Assembly (NCBI RefSeq): GCF_003053845.1
Contig: NZ_QAYG01000007.1
Location: 184,552 to 248,551 of the forward strand
DNA length: 64,000 nt
Source: Breoghania corrubedonensis
GTDB lineage: Bacteria; Pseudomonadota; Alphaproteobacteria; Rhizobiales; Stappiaceae
Direction of reading: 5' to 3'
Shown here: in pieces, positions 1 through 9,237 of the stretch
Layout: the number at the start of each line of letters is the position of its first letter
How positions within the stretch are numbered: position 1 is the stretch's first letter
Program-made: the position numbers and the translations under genes
Notes under the pieces: generated by a model
What the model saw: only the letters and a program-made list of their open reading frames with translations
Told to the model about the DNA's origin: nothing
Databases searched by the model: none

Positions 1-3000
1 CAGAGAGCGCGGGACGAGGCGGCGGGGCTCACCACCGGGGGCTACATAACCGGCTATCGCGGCTCGCCGCTCGGTGGCCTCGACCAGCAGTTTGCCCGCG
101 CCAAGAAGGTTCTGGCGCCGCGCGACATCCATTTCCAGCCCGCCATCAACGAGGATCTGGCCGCCACCGCCCTGTGGGGCACGCAGCAGGTCGCCATGCG
201 CGGCGAGGGCCGCGTTCAGGGCGTCTTCGGCATCTGGTACGGCAAGGGGCCGGGGGTCGACCGCTCCGGCGATGCCTTCCGACATGCCAACCTTGCGGGC
301 ACTTCGCCCCATGGCGGCGTGCTGGCGCTGATGGGCGACGACCACACCTGCGAAAGCTCCACCACCGCGCATCAGTCGGAATACGCTTTCGTCGATGCGA
401 TGATCCCGATCCTCAACCCGGCCGGCGTGCAGGAGATGCTGGATTTCGGCCTGCACGGCTTTGCGCTGTCGCGGTTCGCCGGCGTGTGGGCCGGCATGAA
501 ATGCGTCAAGGACAACGTGGAATCGACCGCGTCGATCGATGCCTCGCTCGCCCGCCTCGCGCCCAACCTGCCCGATTTCGACTTTCCCCAGGGCGGTCCG
601 CATATCCGCATCGGCGATCCGCCGCTCGACCAGGAGGCGCGGCTGCATGAGGTGAAGCTGCCCGCAAGCCTCGCCTATCTGGCGGCAAACGGGCTCGACC
701 GGATCGTCCATTCCGGCGGCCGCAGCCCCCGCATCGGCATCGTCTCCACCGGCAAGAGCTGGCTCGATGTGCTTCAGGCGCTCGACAGTCTCGGTCTCGA
801 CGAGGTGAGATGCGCCGATTTCGGCGTCCGGCTCTACAAGGTCGGCTGTTCGTGGCCGCTGGAGCCCGATGGCATTCGCCGCTTCGCGCAAGGGCTTGAG
901 AATATCGTCGTCGTTGAGGAAAAGCGCGGCCTGATCGAGAGCCAGATGCGCGAGATCCTCTATGGCCGCGTTAATGCGCCCGTCATCGTGGGAAAACGCG
1001 ACGAGGCGGGCGACTGGCTCTTCCCGGCCAAGGCCGCGCTGGAGGCCAACGACATCGCGGTCGCGCTCGGCGCGCGGATTGCGAAATTCGCGCCGAACGA
1101 GGCGCTTGTCGGGCGCACGCGCCGGCTGGCGGACGCGCAGGCCGCGCTGAAACGCACCGAGGACGTCGCCACCCGCACGCCTTATTTCTGCGCCGGTTGT
1201 CCGCACAACTCCTCCACCCATGTGCCCGAAGGCGCGCGCGCCTATGCCGGCATCGGTTGCCATTTCATGGTGCAGTGGATGGACCGCAACACGGAAGGCT
1301 ACACCCAGATGGGCGGCGAGGGCGCCAACTGGGTAGGCGAGGCGCCGTTCTCCACGCGGGGCCATGTCTTCCAGAACCTTGGCGACGGCACCTACAACCA
1401 TTCCGGCTATCTGGCGATCCGCGCGGCGGCGGCAGCAAAAGTCAACGTCACCTACAAGATCCTCTACAACGACGCCGTCGCCATGACCGGCGGCCAGCCG
1501 CACGACGGCGGGCTGAGCGTGCCCCAGATCGCGGCGCAAGTGGCGGCGGAAGGCGCGAGGCGCATCGCCATCGTCACCGACGAGCCCGGCAAGTATCCCC
1601 CCGCGACCGGCTGGCCGATGGGCACGACGATCCATCACCGCGACGAGCTTCTCGACGTGGAGCGCGAGCTTTCGGACGTTGCGGGGCTGTCGCTGCTCAT
1701 CTACGACCAGACATGCGCCGCCGAAAAGCGCCGCCGCCGCAAGCGCGGCACCTTCCCCGATCCAGACCGCCGCGTCGTCATCAACGAGCTTGTCTGCGAG
1801 GGCTGCGGCGATTGCGGGGTGAAGTCGAACTGCGTCGCCATCCAGCCGCTTGAAACCGAATTCGGCCGCAAGCGGCAGATCGACCAGTCGAGCTGCAACA
1901 AGGATTTCTCGTGCGTGAAGGGCTTCTGCCCGAGCTTCGTCACCGTCGAAGGCGCGGAGCTGCGCAAGAAGCCTGCCCCGGTTCTTGGCGCTCAGGAGGC
2001 GGCGGGCGGGCCTGACGTCTCGCAGCTCAAGGCGCCCGAGCTTCCGGAACTCGACGGCGTTTACGGCATCCTGCTCACCGGTGTCGGCGGCACGGGTGTC
2101 GTCACCGTCGGCGCGGTTCTCGGCATGGCCGCGCATCTGGAAGGCAAGGGCATCGGCATCATCGACATGGCGGGGCTTGCGCAGAAGGGCGGGGCGGTCA
2201 CCAGCCACATCCGTATCGCGCCTGGCCCCGCCGATATTCATTCCATCCGCGTGGGCGCGGGCGCCGCCGATCTCGTCATCGGTTGCGACATGGTGGTGGC
2301 GGGCTCGGCCAAGGTGCTCACCGCCGCCGATCCCGCGCGCTCCACCATCGTCGTCAACACGCAGCTCACCTATCCCGGCACGTTTACCCACGATGCGGAT
2401 TTCACGCTGCCCTCGCGCCGGCTCGTTCAGGCGATCGCGGAACGGGCGCGGCCGGGGCGCTCGGGCTTCGTGGAGGCGACGCGCATCGCCACGGCGCTGA
2501 TGGGCGATGCGATCGCCGCCAACATGTTCATGCTGGGTTACGCCTTCCAGATGGGCGCCGTGCCGCTGTCGCTCGAAGCCATCGAGAAGGCGATCGAGAT
2601 GAACGGTGTGGCGGTTGCCATGAACCGCGATGCCTTCCGCTGGGGGCGGCTTGCGGCGGACGATCCGGCAAAAATCGAGGCGCTGACCGCCCGCCCGGCC
2701 GAGGCCAGGGGGCATCGTCGGTTGTCGGAAAGCCTGGAAGAGATGATCAAACGGCGCACGCGCTTCCTGGTCGACTATCATGACGCGGCCTATGCGCAAG
2801 AGTTTGCCGACCGGCTTTCGAGGCTCCGCCAGGCGGAAGAGCGCGCCGTTCCCGGCTCCACCGCGCTTGCCGAAACGGTTGCGCGCAATCTCTTCAAGGT
2901 GATGGCGATCAAGGACGAATACGAGGTCGCCCGGCTCTATACGGACGGCAGCTTCCAGCGCCAGATGGAGGCGCAGTTCTCGAATTGGAAGAAGCTCCAC

Positions 3001-3390
3001 TTCCATCTCGCTCCGCCGATCTTCGGTGGCGAGGACCCGAAGACCGGCGAGGCGGCGAAGCACACGTTCGGGCCATGGATGATGCCGGTCTTCCGTCTGC
3101 TCGCCCGCATCCGCCGCATTCGCGGCACGGTGGTTGATCCGTTCGCCCGGCTTGCCGACCGCAGACAGGAACGGGCTCTGCGCGACGACTACATGATGGT
3201 GATCGACGAGATCACCGGCGCGCTCGAGGCCGGCAATCATGGTGCCGCCATCGAGCTTGCCGCCTGGCCCGACACAATCCGCGGCTACGGCCACATCCGC
3301 CGCGAGGCGATCGGGCAGGCTCAGCCCAGGCGCGATGCGCTCGTTCAGGCGTTTAGGGCGAACGAGCCGGTGAAGGTCGCGGCGGAATAG
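1..3390 (+). CDS. Indolepyruvate:ferredoxin oxidoreductase, fused alpha-beta form (5' end outside window)
   Basis: The frame is open from base 1 and ends at a TAG, giving 1130 residues; the start lies before the window. Fused bacterial family members are about 1150-1190 residues, so only a short N-terminal piece is missing. The enzyme oxidatively decarboxylates aryl-pyruvates to aryl-acetyl-CoA using thiamine diphosphate and ferredoxin. Visible are the N-terminal pyrimidine-type domain, a thiamine-diphosphate region with GDGTYNHSG and NDAVAMTGGQ (about 1384-1500), a cysteine-rich segment with CEGCGDCG and CNKDFSC spacing (about 1795-1935) fitting an iron-sulfur cluster, and the gamma-type domain with GVGGTGVV (about 2083). 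The downstream CoA ligases and Liv-type transporter suggest a role in aromatic amino acid or arylacetate catabolism. The family is certain; the physiological substrate is inferred. Confidence 0.9.
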   Translation, partial: QRARDEAAGLTTGGYITGYRGSPLGGLDQQFARAKKVLAPRDIHFQPAINEDLAATALWGTQQVAMRGEGRVQGVFGIWYGKGPGVDRSGDAFRHANLAGTSPHGGVLALMGDDHTCESSTTAHQSEYAFVDAMIPILNPAGVQEMLDFGLHGFALSRFAGVWAGMKCVKDNVESTASIDASLARLAPNLPDFDFPQGGPHIRIGDPPLDQEARLHEVKLPASLAYLAANGLDRIVHSGGRSPRIGIVSTGKSWLDVLQALDSLGLDEVRCADFGVRLYKVGCSWPLEPDGIRRFAQGLENIVVVEEKRGLIESQMREILYGRVNAPVIVGKRDEAGDWLFPAKAALEANDIAVALGARIAKFAPNEALVGRTRRLADAQAALKRTEDVATRTPYFCAGCPHNSSTHVPEGARAYAGIGCHFMVQWMDRNTEGYTQMGGEGANWVGEAPFSTRGHVFQNLGDGTYNHSGYLAIRAAAAAKVNVTYKILYNDAVAMTGGQPHDGGLSVPQIAAQVAAEGARRIAIVTDEPGKYPPATGWPMGTTIHHRDELLDVERELSDVAGLSLLIYDQTCAAEKRRRRKRGTFPDPDRRVVINELVCEGCGDCGVKSNCVAIQPLETEFGRKRQIDQSSCNKDFSCVKGFCPSFVTVEGAELRKKPAPVLGAQEAAGGPDVSQLKAPELPELDGVYGILLTGVGGTGVVTVGAVLGMAAHLEGKGIGIIDMAGLAQKGGAVTSHIRIAPGPADIHSIRVGAGAADLVIGCDMVVAGSAKVLTAADPARSTIVVNTQLTYPGTFTHDADFTLPSRRLVQAIAERARPGRSGFVEATRIATALMGDAIAANMFMLGYAFQMGAVPLSLEAIEKAIEMNGVAVAMNRDAFRWGRLAADDPAKIEALTARPAEARGHRRLSESLEEMIKRRTRFLVDYHDAAYAQEFADRLSRLRQAEERAVPGSTALAETVARNLFKVMAIKDEYEVARLYTDGSFQRQMEAQFSNWKKLHFHLAPPIFGGEDPKTGEAAKHTFGPWMMPVFRLLARIRRIRGTVVDPFARLADRRQERALRDDYMMVIDEITGALEAGNHGAAIELAAWPDTIRGYGHIRREAIGQAQPRRDALVQAFRANEPVKVAAE

Positions 3391-3410
3391 GGCGCAAGGG
3401 GACGGGAAAC

Positions 3411-3598
3411 GGAGCGGCTTCGCCGCACGTCTTGCGCTGGATTCCGGATCGGCGCTCGGCTTCGCCTCGCTTGTCCGGAATGAGGGAGGGTGTGGAAAGC
3501 TTCAAGCCAACCACATACCCCCTCATTCCGGGCGGTCTGCGGCGAAGCTGCATGGCCAGACCCGGAATCCAGCGCAAAACGCGGGGCGCAGCCGCTCC
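3411..3598. repeat. Dispersed mirror-type intergenic repeat, copy 1
   Basis: This 188-base element begins with GGAGCGGC and ends with the reverse complement GCCGCTCC. Inside, CGCTGGATTCCGG on the left is mirrored by CCGGAATCCAGCG on the right, and TCCGGAATGAGG by CTCATTCCGG. A second copy of the same layout lies at 11586-11776, downstream of livF. It has no convincing coding content. The two copies bracket the acyl-CoA ligase and ABC-transporter block. It resembles the dispersed palindromic elements common in rhizobial genomes; whether it is mobile or acts as a transcript end structure cannot be told from sequence. Confidence 0.75.
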
Positions 3599-3682
3599 TT
3601 CTCCTGCTCTTTCCCTCGCATCTTGCCTCCCTCCGGTATGCGCGGCATCCGTATATCCGTACTGTGACCAGTATAGATAAAA

Positions 3683-3745
3683 GGTAAGCCATACTTACCA
3701 AAGCATAGTCTGATGTTGCAGTGCATAAATTTATTGCACTGCAAC
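3683..3745. promoter_or_regulatory. AT-rich promoter region with two inverted repeats upstream of the acyl-CoA synthetase
   Basis: In an unusually AT-rich stretch ahead of the ligase gene, GGTAAG and CTTACC form a 6-base inverted repeat with a 5-base spacer (3683-3699). GTTGCAGTGCA (3715-3725) and TGCACTGCAAC (3735-3745) form a perfect 11-base inverted repeat around an AT-only centre. The symmetry and position are those of dimeric regulator operators. TGCAGTGCA-like words resemble sites reported for PhaR-type regulators, but that assignment is weak. The rest of the 3391-3910 gap shows no gene. Confidence 0.55.
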
Positions 3746-3910
3746 AAGACAATCGATCATGCCCAAACGTTATGCATCTGTATTAATTAACATCTATCTA
3801 GGTAAAAGGGCTTGATATTCCGCATCGTCTCCGATTTTATTCCCTCACAAACAAGACAAATAACCCGCACTTGAAAATCACCTTCCGCGGGAAACAATGT
3901 GAGGAAACGC

Positions 3911-5959
3911 ATGACGGAAGCGGTCACGGCCGCGGCCGGGAGGACTGGCGTTCCGAAAGACGGGGGTTCGGAACGGCACGTGCCCGGCTCCAGCGTTTCG
4001 GGAGACGACACATTCCCGAAGCTGCTGCTGCGCAATGCACGCCTTCGCGGGCTGCGTCCTGCCGTACGCAAGAAAGATCTCGGCATCTGGCAGACCTGGA
4101 CCTGGGAGGACGTGCGCGACGAAATTCGCGACTTTTCACTCGGGTTGATGGAACTGGGCTTTGCGCCCGGAGACAAGCTCGCCATCGTCGGCGCCAACCG
4201 GCCGCGGCTCTACTGGGCCATGGTCGCCGCCCAGTCGCTGGGCGGGGTTCCGGTGCCGGTCTATGCGGACTCGGTGGCGGAGGAAATGGCCTTCGTTCTC
4301 GAGCACGCCGAAGTCCGTTTCGCGATGGTGGAGGACCAGGAGCAGGTCGACAAGCTGCTGTCCATAGCGGATCAGGTTCCCCTGCTTGAAGAGATCGTCT
4401 ACGACGAGGCGCGGGGCTTGCGCGACTACGACCATTCCCGTCTGCATGCCTTCGAGACGGTGTCGGCCGCCGGCCGCGATCACCGCTTCGCCAACGCGAA
4501 TGCGGAAGCTGACTGGATGGCGCGGCTCGGCAAGGGCCAGGGCTGCGATCTTGCCGTCATCCTCTACACCTCCGGCACGACCGGCCGGCCGAAGGGGGTG
4601 ATGCTCTCCTACGACAACCTGATCATCTCGTCCGAAAACGCCAATGCCTTCGACCATCTGGACGAGACGGAAGAGACGCTCGCCTACCTGCCGCTGGCAT
4701 GGATCGGCGACTATGTCTTCTCCATCGCGCAGTCCTATACGGCGGGCTATTGCGTCAACTGTCCCGAAAGCACGGAGACGGTGCTCGATGACCGGCGCGA
4801 GATCGGGCCGACCTATTTCTTCGCCCCTCCGCGCGTCTTTGAAGGTCTTCTGACCCTCATCATGGTGCGCATGGAGGATGCCGGGCGGACCAAGAAGAAG
4901 ATGTTCGACTTCTTCATGGAGGTGGCGCGGCGCTCCGGCGAGGCGATCCTCAACGGCGAACCGGCCTCCTTCAAGGATCGGCTGCTCTACCGGCTCGGCG
5001 AATTCCTGATCTACGGGCCGATGAAGAACCGCATGGGCTTTTCCCGTCTCAAGGTCGGCTACACCGCCGGCGAGGCGATCGGACCGGAGATCTTCCGCTT
5101 CTACCGTGCGCTCGGGGTCAACCTGAAGCAGCTCTACGGGCAGACGGAGGCGAGCGTCTATATCGCCATGCAGCCCGACGGCGAGATCTACGGCGACACC
5201 GTCGGCAAGCCCGCGCCGCAGGTCGAGATCAAGATCGCCGACAGCGGTGAGATCCTCTATCGCGGCCCCGGCACCTTCCTCGGCTACTACAAGGACGAGG
5301 CGGCCACGGCGGGCACCAAGACGGAGGACGGCTGGGTTCATGCGGGCGATGCCGGTTTCTTCACTGAGGACGGTCACATCAAGATCATCGACCGTGCCAA
5401 GGACGTGGGCCGGCTCTCCGACGGTGCGCTGTTTGCGCCCAAATATCTGGAAAACAAGCTCAAGTTCTTCCCCAACATCAAGGAAGCCGTGGCGTTTGGC
5501 GATGGCCGCGACATGGCCTGCGTGTTCATCAACATCGATCTGACGTCGGTGGGCAGCTGGGCGGAGCGCAATAACGTCAACTATGCGAGCTATCAGGAAC
5601 TGGCCGCTCATCCGCAGGTCTACGAGATGATCGAGTCGCATGTGGACCAGGTGAACCGCGATCTCGCCGGCGAGCCGCTGATGGCGGGCGCCCAGATCCA
5701 CCGTTTCCTCATCCTGCACAAGGAACTCGATGCCGACGACGGCGAGCTGACGCGTACGCAGAAGGTCCGCCGTTCGTTCATCTCGGAGCGCTACGGACCG
5801 CTGATCGAGGCGCTGTATGACGGCTCGACCCGCAAGCATGTGGTGACCGAGGTCACCTTCGAGGACGGCCGCAAGGGAGCGATCGAGGCGGATGTCGAGA
5901 TCCGCGACATGACGATCTACCCCGCCCGCGGCGAAGGCATCAGGGAGGCGGCGGAATGA
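3911..5959 (+). CDS. AMP-forming long-chain acyl-CoA synthetase family protein
   Basis: The protein has 682 residues, the usual length of the large COG1022-type acyl-CoA synthetases, which activate a carboxylic acid with ATP and coenzyme A via an acyl-adenylate. The AMP-binding P-loop TSGTTGRPKG lies near residues 220-229, LYGQTEASVY follows in the middle region, and GDAGFFTEDGHIKIIDRAKD marks the hinge before the C-terminal subdomain. I chose ATG at 3911 because GAGGA sits 5 bases before it; a GTG four codons upstream has no such site. The last four bases overlap the start of livG (ATGA), so the gene is translationally coupled to the transporter genes and probably activates the imported acid. 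The substrate is unknown; long-chain, aryl or cyclic acids are all possible. Confidence 0.88.
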   Translation: MTEAVTAAAGRTGVPKDGGSERHVPGSSVSGDDTFPKLLLRNARLRGLRPAVRKKDLGIWQTWTWEDVRDEIRDFSLGLMELGFAPGDKLAIVGANRPRLYWAMVAAQSLGGVPVPVYADSVAEEMAFVLEHAEVRFAMVEDQEQVDKLLSIADQVPLLEEIVYDEARGLRDYDHSRLHAFETVSAAGRDHRFANANAEADWMARLGKGQGCDLAVILYTSGTTGRPKGVMLSYDNLIISSENANAFDHLDETEETLAYLPLAWIGDYVFSIAQSYTAGYCVNCPESTETVLDDRREIGPTYFFAPPRVFEGLLTLIMVRMEDAGRTKKKMFDFFMEVARRSGEAILNGEPASFKDRLLYRLGEFLIYGPMKNRMGFSRLKVGYTAGEAIGPEIFRFYRALGVNLKQLYGQTEASVYIAMQPDGEIYGDTVGKPAPQVEIKIADSGEILYRGPGTFLGYYKDEAATAGTKTEDGWVHAGDAGFFTEDGHIKIIDRAKDVGRLSDGALFAPKYLENKLKFFPNIKEAVAFGDGRDMACVFINIDLTSVGSWAERNNVNYASYQELAAHPQVYEMIESHVDQVNRDLAGEPLMAGAQIHRFLILHKELDADDGELTRTQKVRRSFISERYGPLIEALYDGSTRKHVVTEVTFEDGRKGAIEADVEIRDMTIYPARGEGIREAAE

Positions 5960-6771
5960 ACGTTCATGTGGATACGGCCGCCCCCGCACCGACCCGCTCC
6001 AAGGGTGAGGTGCTTTTGAAGATCGACAACGTCTCGCTCTATTTCGGCGGCGTGAAGGCGATCACCAATATCTCGTTTGACATCATGAAGGGCGAGATCC
6101 GCGCCATCATCGGGCCGAACGGCGCGGGCAAGACGTCGATGCTCAACGTCATCAACGGTTTCTACCATCCGCAGGTCGGCACCATCACCTGGCGCGGCGA
6201 GGTGCGGCGCAAGATGAAGCCGTTCGAGGCGGCAAGCCAGGGCATCGCCCGCACTTTCCAGAACGTGGCGCTGTTCAAGGGCATGACGACGCTTGACAAC
6301 ATCATGTCGGGCCGCACGCTGGCCATGCGCAGGAATTTCCTCTGGCAGCTCATTCGCTTCGGCCCGGCGCTGGAGGAAGAGATCGCTCATCGCCGCCGGG
6401 TGGAGGAGATCATCGACTTTCTGGAGATAGAGCATATCCGCAAGACGCCCGTCGGCCGGCTGCCCTACGGCCTGCAGAAGCGGGTGGAGCTTGGCCGGGC
6501 GCTTGCCATGGAGCCGGAGCTACTGCTGCTCGACGAACCGATGGCCGGCATGAACCTGGAAGAAAAAGAGGACATGAGCCGTTTCATCGTCGACGTGAAC
6601 GAGCAGTTCGGCACGACGATCGCGCTGATCGAGCACGATATGGGCGTGGTGATGGATCTCTCCGACCGCGTCGTGGTGCTCGATTACGGCAAGAAGATCG
6701 CCGACGGCGCGCCGGACGAGGTGAAGTCCAATCAGGACGTTATCGACGCCTATCTGGGTGTGGCGCATTGA
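5956..6771 (+). CDS. livG: Branched-chain amino acid type ABC transporter, ATP-binding protein LivG
   Basis: This is a 271-residue cytoplasmic ATPase of the hydrophobic amino acid/urea (HAAT) uptake family. The Walker A motif GPNGAGKT is at residues 53-60, the signature LPYGLQKRVELG at about 169-180, the Walker B LLLDEPMAGM at about 190-199 and the switch histidine in LIEHDMG near 227. The start overlaps the stop of the upstream ligase and is preceded by AGGGAGG. It pairs with livF at 10710 and the two permeases to power uptake. LivG subunits are somewhat longer than LivF, as here. In this gene order with CoA ligases the system more probably imports aromatic or other organic acids than branched-chain amino acids; that is inference from context. 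Confidence 0.92.
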   Translation: MNVHVDTAAPAPTRSKGEVLLKIDNVSLYFGGVKAITNISFDIMKGEIRAIIGPNGAGKTSMLNVINGFYHPQVGTITWRGEVRRKMKPFEAASQGIARTFQNVALFKGMTTLDNIMSGRTLAMRRNFLWQLIRFGPALEEEIAHRRRVEEIIDFLEIEHIRKTPVGRLPYGLQKRVELGRALAMEPELLLLDEPMAGMNLEEKEDMSRFIVDVNEQFGTTIALIEHDMGVVMDLSDRVVVLDYGKKIADGAPDEVKSNQDVIDAYLGVAH

Positions 6772-6831
6772 GGGGCGGGGAGATGTACGACATCGTTCTG
6801 CCGATTGCTCAAGGTGCGGGCGACTTGCTCC

Positions 6832-6955
6832 TCTCTCCCCCCTTGTGGGGGAGATGCCCCGCAGGGGCAGAGGGGGGTGAGCGGCAGGCTCGGCATTTGC
6901 CGCCCGCCCCCCTCTGTCGCGCGGAGCGCGACATCTCCCCCGCCAGGGGGGAGAC
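6832..6955. repeat. GC-rich compound palindromic repeat (rhizobial palindromic element type)
   Basis: The livG-livH gap (6772-7053) holds a cluster of near-perfect hairpins: TCTCCCCC/GGGGGAGA, TGCCCC/GGGGCA, TGTCGCGC/GCGCGACA with a GGA loop, and TCTCCCCC with GGGGGGAGA. The word set matches the palindromic elements scattered through Rhizobiales intergenic regions. It probably forms structured mRNA between livG and livH. Reading frames that cross it are not genes; the permease starts after it at 7054. Confidence 0.7.
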
Positions 6956-7053
6956 GGGCGCCCGTGGCAGGCGCTCGCGCACTCGCCGGCCGGCCCAGAT
7001 CCATCCCACCGTCCGCGCCAATACATCCGCCCGCGCCAAAGAGAACGCACCCC

Positions 7054-8007
7054 ATGCTCTATGACATCTTCGTCGATCCCTTCGTGCAGATGGCCGCGCA
7101 GCCTGATTTTCTGCTGCAGGTGCTGTGGGAAGGCTTTGTCGCCGGTATCCTCTATGCGCTTATCGCGCTCGGCTTCGTGCTCATCTTCAAGGCGTCGGGC
7201 GTCTTCAACTTCGCGCAAGGCATCATGGTGGTGTTCGCGGCGCTGACGCTGGTCGGCCTGCACGAACACGGCGTCCCCGCCTATCTGGCGCTGATCCTCG
7301 CCATCGCCGTCATGGGGCTTCTCGCCTATACGGTGGAGCGCGTCGTCATGCGACCTCTGGTCAATCAGCCGGAGATCATCCTCCTGATGGCGACCATCGG
7401 CATGACCTATTTCCTCGTTGGTTTCGGCGAATTCGTCTTCGGTGGAGAACCGAAATCGATGATCACCGAGGAGCTGGGACTGCCGACCGGCTCCACCGCC
7501 TTCCAGATCGGCGAGCGTGGCCTGTTGATCCTGCAGCACATCGACATCGCGGCGGCGGTGATCGCGATCATCATGGTGGCGGGGCTTGGCATCTTCTTCA
7601 ACAAGACCCGTATCGGGCGGGCGCTCCGGGCGGTCGCCGACGATCACCAGGCGGCGCTGTCGGTCGGCATCTCGCTCAACCAGATCTGGGCGATCGTGTG
7701 GTTCGCCGCCGGCATCGTGGCGCTGGCAACCGGCATCATGTGGGGCGCGCGCTCGGACGTGTCCTTCGCGCTGGAGATCATCGCCTTCAAGGCGCTCCCC
7801 GTTCTCATCCTCGGCGGCTTCACCTCCATCCCCGGCGCCATCGTCGGCGGGCTCGTCATCGGGTTCGGCGAGAAGATCGGCGAAATCTACTGGGGCCCGC
7901 TGGTGGGCGGCGGCATCGAGAGCTGGCTCGCCTACATCATCGCGCTCATCTTCCTGCTGTTCCGCCCGCAAGGCATGTTCGGCGAACGCATCATCGAGAG
8001 GGTGTAG
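7054..8007 (+). CDS. livH: Branched-chain amino acid type ABC transporter, permease LivH
   Basis: This 317-residue integral membrane protein has about eight hydrophobic segments, starting with FVAGILYALIALGFVLIF near residue 30. GILYALIALGF and the asparagine-containing FNFAQGIMVVFA stretch are typical of LivH/BPD_transp_2 permeases. An open frame continues upstream through the palindromic repeat, but those codons are low-complexity; ATG 7054 gives the normal family length and N-terminus. It forms the membrane channel with LivM at 8011, three bases after its stop. An ordinary member of the HAAT family in sequence and length. Confidence 0.9.
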   Translation: MLYDIFVDPFVQMAAQPDFLLQVLWEGFVAGILYALIALGFVLIFKASGVFNFAQGIMVVFAALTLVGLHEHGVPAYLALILAIAVMGLLAYTVERVVMRPLVNQPEIILLMATIGMTYFLVGFGEFVFGGEPKSMITEELGLPTGSTAFQIGERGLLILQHIDIAAAVIAIIMVAGLGIFFNKTRIGRALRAVADDHQAALSVGISLNQIWAIVWFAAGIVALATGIMWGARSDVSFALEIIAFKALPVLILGGFTSIPGAIVGGLVIGFGEKIGEIYWGPLVGGGIESWLAYIIALIFLLFRPQGMFGERIIERV

Positions 8008-8010
8008 TCC

Positions 8011-9090
8011 ATGCTTTACCGCGAAGCCGGCCAGTTCAAGACGACCTACGAGGCCGATCAGGCGATCTTCCCGCTCAGGCAAGACCGCATCGGCATCGCC
8101 GTCATCGCTGCGCTGGCCTTTGTCGTCGTGCCGCTCACGGCGACCGACTTCTTCCTCACCTCGATCATGACGCCGTTCCTGATCTTCGCGCTGGCCGCCA
8201 TCGGGCTCAACGTGCTGACGGGCTATGCCGGGCAATTGTCGCTCGGCACCGGCGCCTTCATGGGGGTGGGTGCCTATTCCGCCTACAAGCTCACCTCGAT
8301 CTTCCCCGATGCCAACATCATCGTGGTGCTGCTGGCTTCCGGGTTCTTTTCCGCCGCGATAGGCGTCGCCTTCGGGCTGCCGTCCCTGCGTATCAAGGGG
8401 CTCTATCTGGCGGTGACCACCTTGGCCGCGCAGTTCTTTCTGGAATGGTGTTTCATCCGCATTCCGTGGCTCTACAACTACAACGCCTCGGGCGCGATCG
8501 AGATCTCGCAGCGCGAAATGGCCGGCATCGTCGTCACCGGGCCGGCGGCTGCGCCGCTGACGCAATATTTCATCGTGCTCTGCGTCACCGTCGGGCTCAC
8601 CTGGTTCGTCTCCAACCTCATCCGCGGGCGCATCGGCCGGCAGTGGATGATGATCCGCGACATGGACATCGCCGCCGAGCTGATCGGCGTGCGTCCGCTC
8701 ACCGCCAAGCTCTCGGCCTTCGCCGTCTCGTCCTATCTGTGCGGCGTGGCAGGCGCGATGATGGTGTTCTTCTGGCTGGGCGCGGCCGAGCCCTCGGCCT
8801 TCGCCATCTCGCTGTCGTTCCAGGTGCTGTTCATGACGATCCTGGGGGGGCTGGGCAGCCTGATCGGCTCCTACATGGGGGCGGCCTTCATCTGGATCCT
8901 GCCGGTGGCGCTTCGCGTCGTGCTGCCGTCGCTCGGCTTCGACGTGGCGGCGGAGACGGTCCAGCACCTGACCTCCATGATCGTCGGCGCGCTGATCATC
9001 TTCTTTCTCATCACCGAGCCGCACGGCCTTGCCCGGCTGTGGCAGCTCACCAAGGAAAAGCTGAAGGTCTGGCCGTTCCCCTATGGCTGA
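8011..9090 (+). CDS. livM: Branched-chain amino acid type ABC transporter, permease LivM
   Basis: This 359-residue inner-membrane permease is the LivH partner. It has a roughly 30-residue cytoplasmic N-terminus, then multiple hydrophobic helices, with the family signature GLNVLTGYAGQLSLGTGAFM near residues 67-86. It begins immediately after livH and shares its transcript. The stop region contains a short direct duplication (CCCCTATGGCTGAG twice, around 9078-9112), so a replication slip has copied the last codons into the leader of the binding-protein gene. Start, length and composition are normal. Confidence 0.9.
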   Translation: MLYREAGQFKTTYEADQAIFPLRQDRIGIAVIAALAFVVVPLTATDFFLTSIMTPFLIFALAAIGLNVLTGYAGQLSLGTGAFMGVGAYSAYKLTSIFPDANIIVVLLASGFFSAAIGVAFGLPSLRIKGLYLAVTTLAAQFFLEWCFIRIPWLYNYNASGAIEISQREMAGIVVTGPAAAPLTQYFIVLCVTVGLTWFVSNLIRGRIGRQWMMIRDMDIAAELIGVRPLTAKLSAFAVSSYLCGVAGAMMVFFWLGAAEPSAFAISLSFQVLFMTILGGLGSLIGSYMGAAFIWILPVALRVVLPSLGFDVAAETVQHLTSMIVGALIIFFLITEPHGLARLWQLTKEKLKVWPFPYG

Positions 9091-9237
9091 GGGATGGCCC
9101 CTATGGCTGAGAGGAGCGGCCGCAAGGCCTGAATTTCGAACATGCAGCCCGGGCGGGGAACCGGCCCGGTGATCAAGCCAGATGGCAACGCTGACAGGTT
9201 CCATTTCCGGACCGTTCCGGAGTACAGGGAGGAAACA

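Noticed and set aside
3432..3680. 82-codon plus-strand frame after the oxidoreductase gene
   Set aside because: It is formed by the mirror repeat element; the related copy at 11557 gives frames that do not align in protein sequence.
4136..5989. 617-codon frame on the minus strand
   Set aside because: It is the mirror of the acyl-CoA synthetase gene in GC-rich DNA, with a His/Arg/Leu-rich composition and no family resemblance.
6520..9204. 894-codon frame on the minus strand over livG, livH and livM
   Set aside because: It is antisense to three well-supported genes and made of Asp/Arg/His/Gln-rich low-complexity sequence, an artefact of codon bias.
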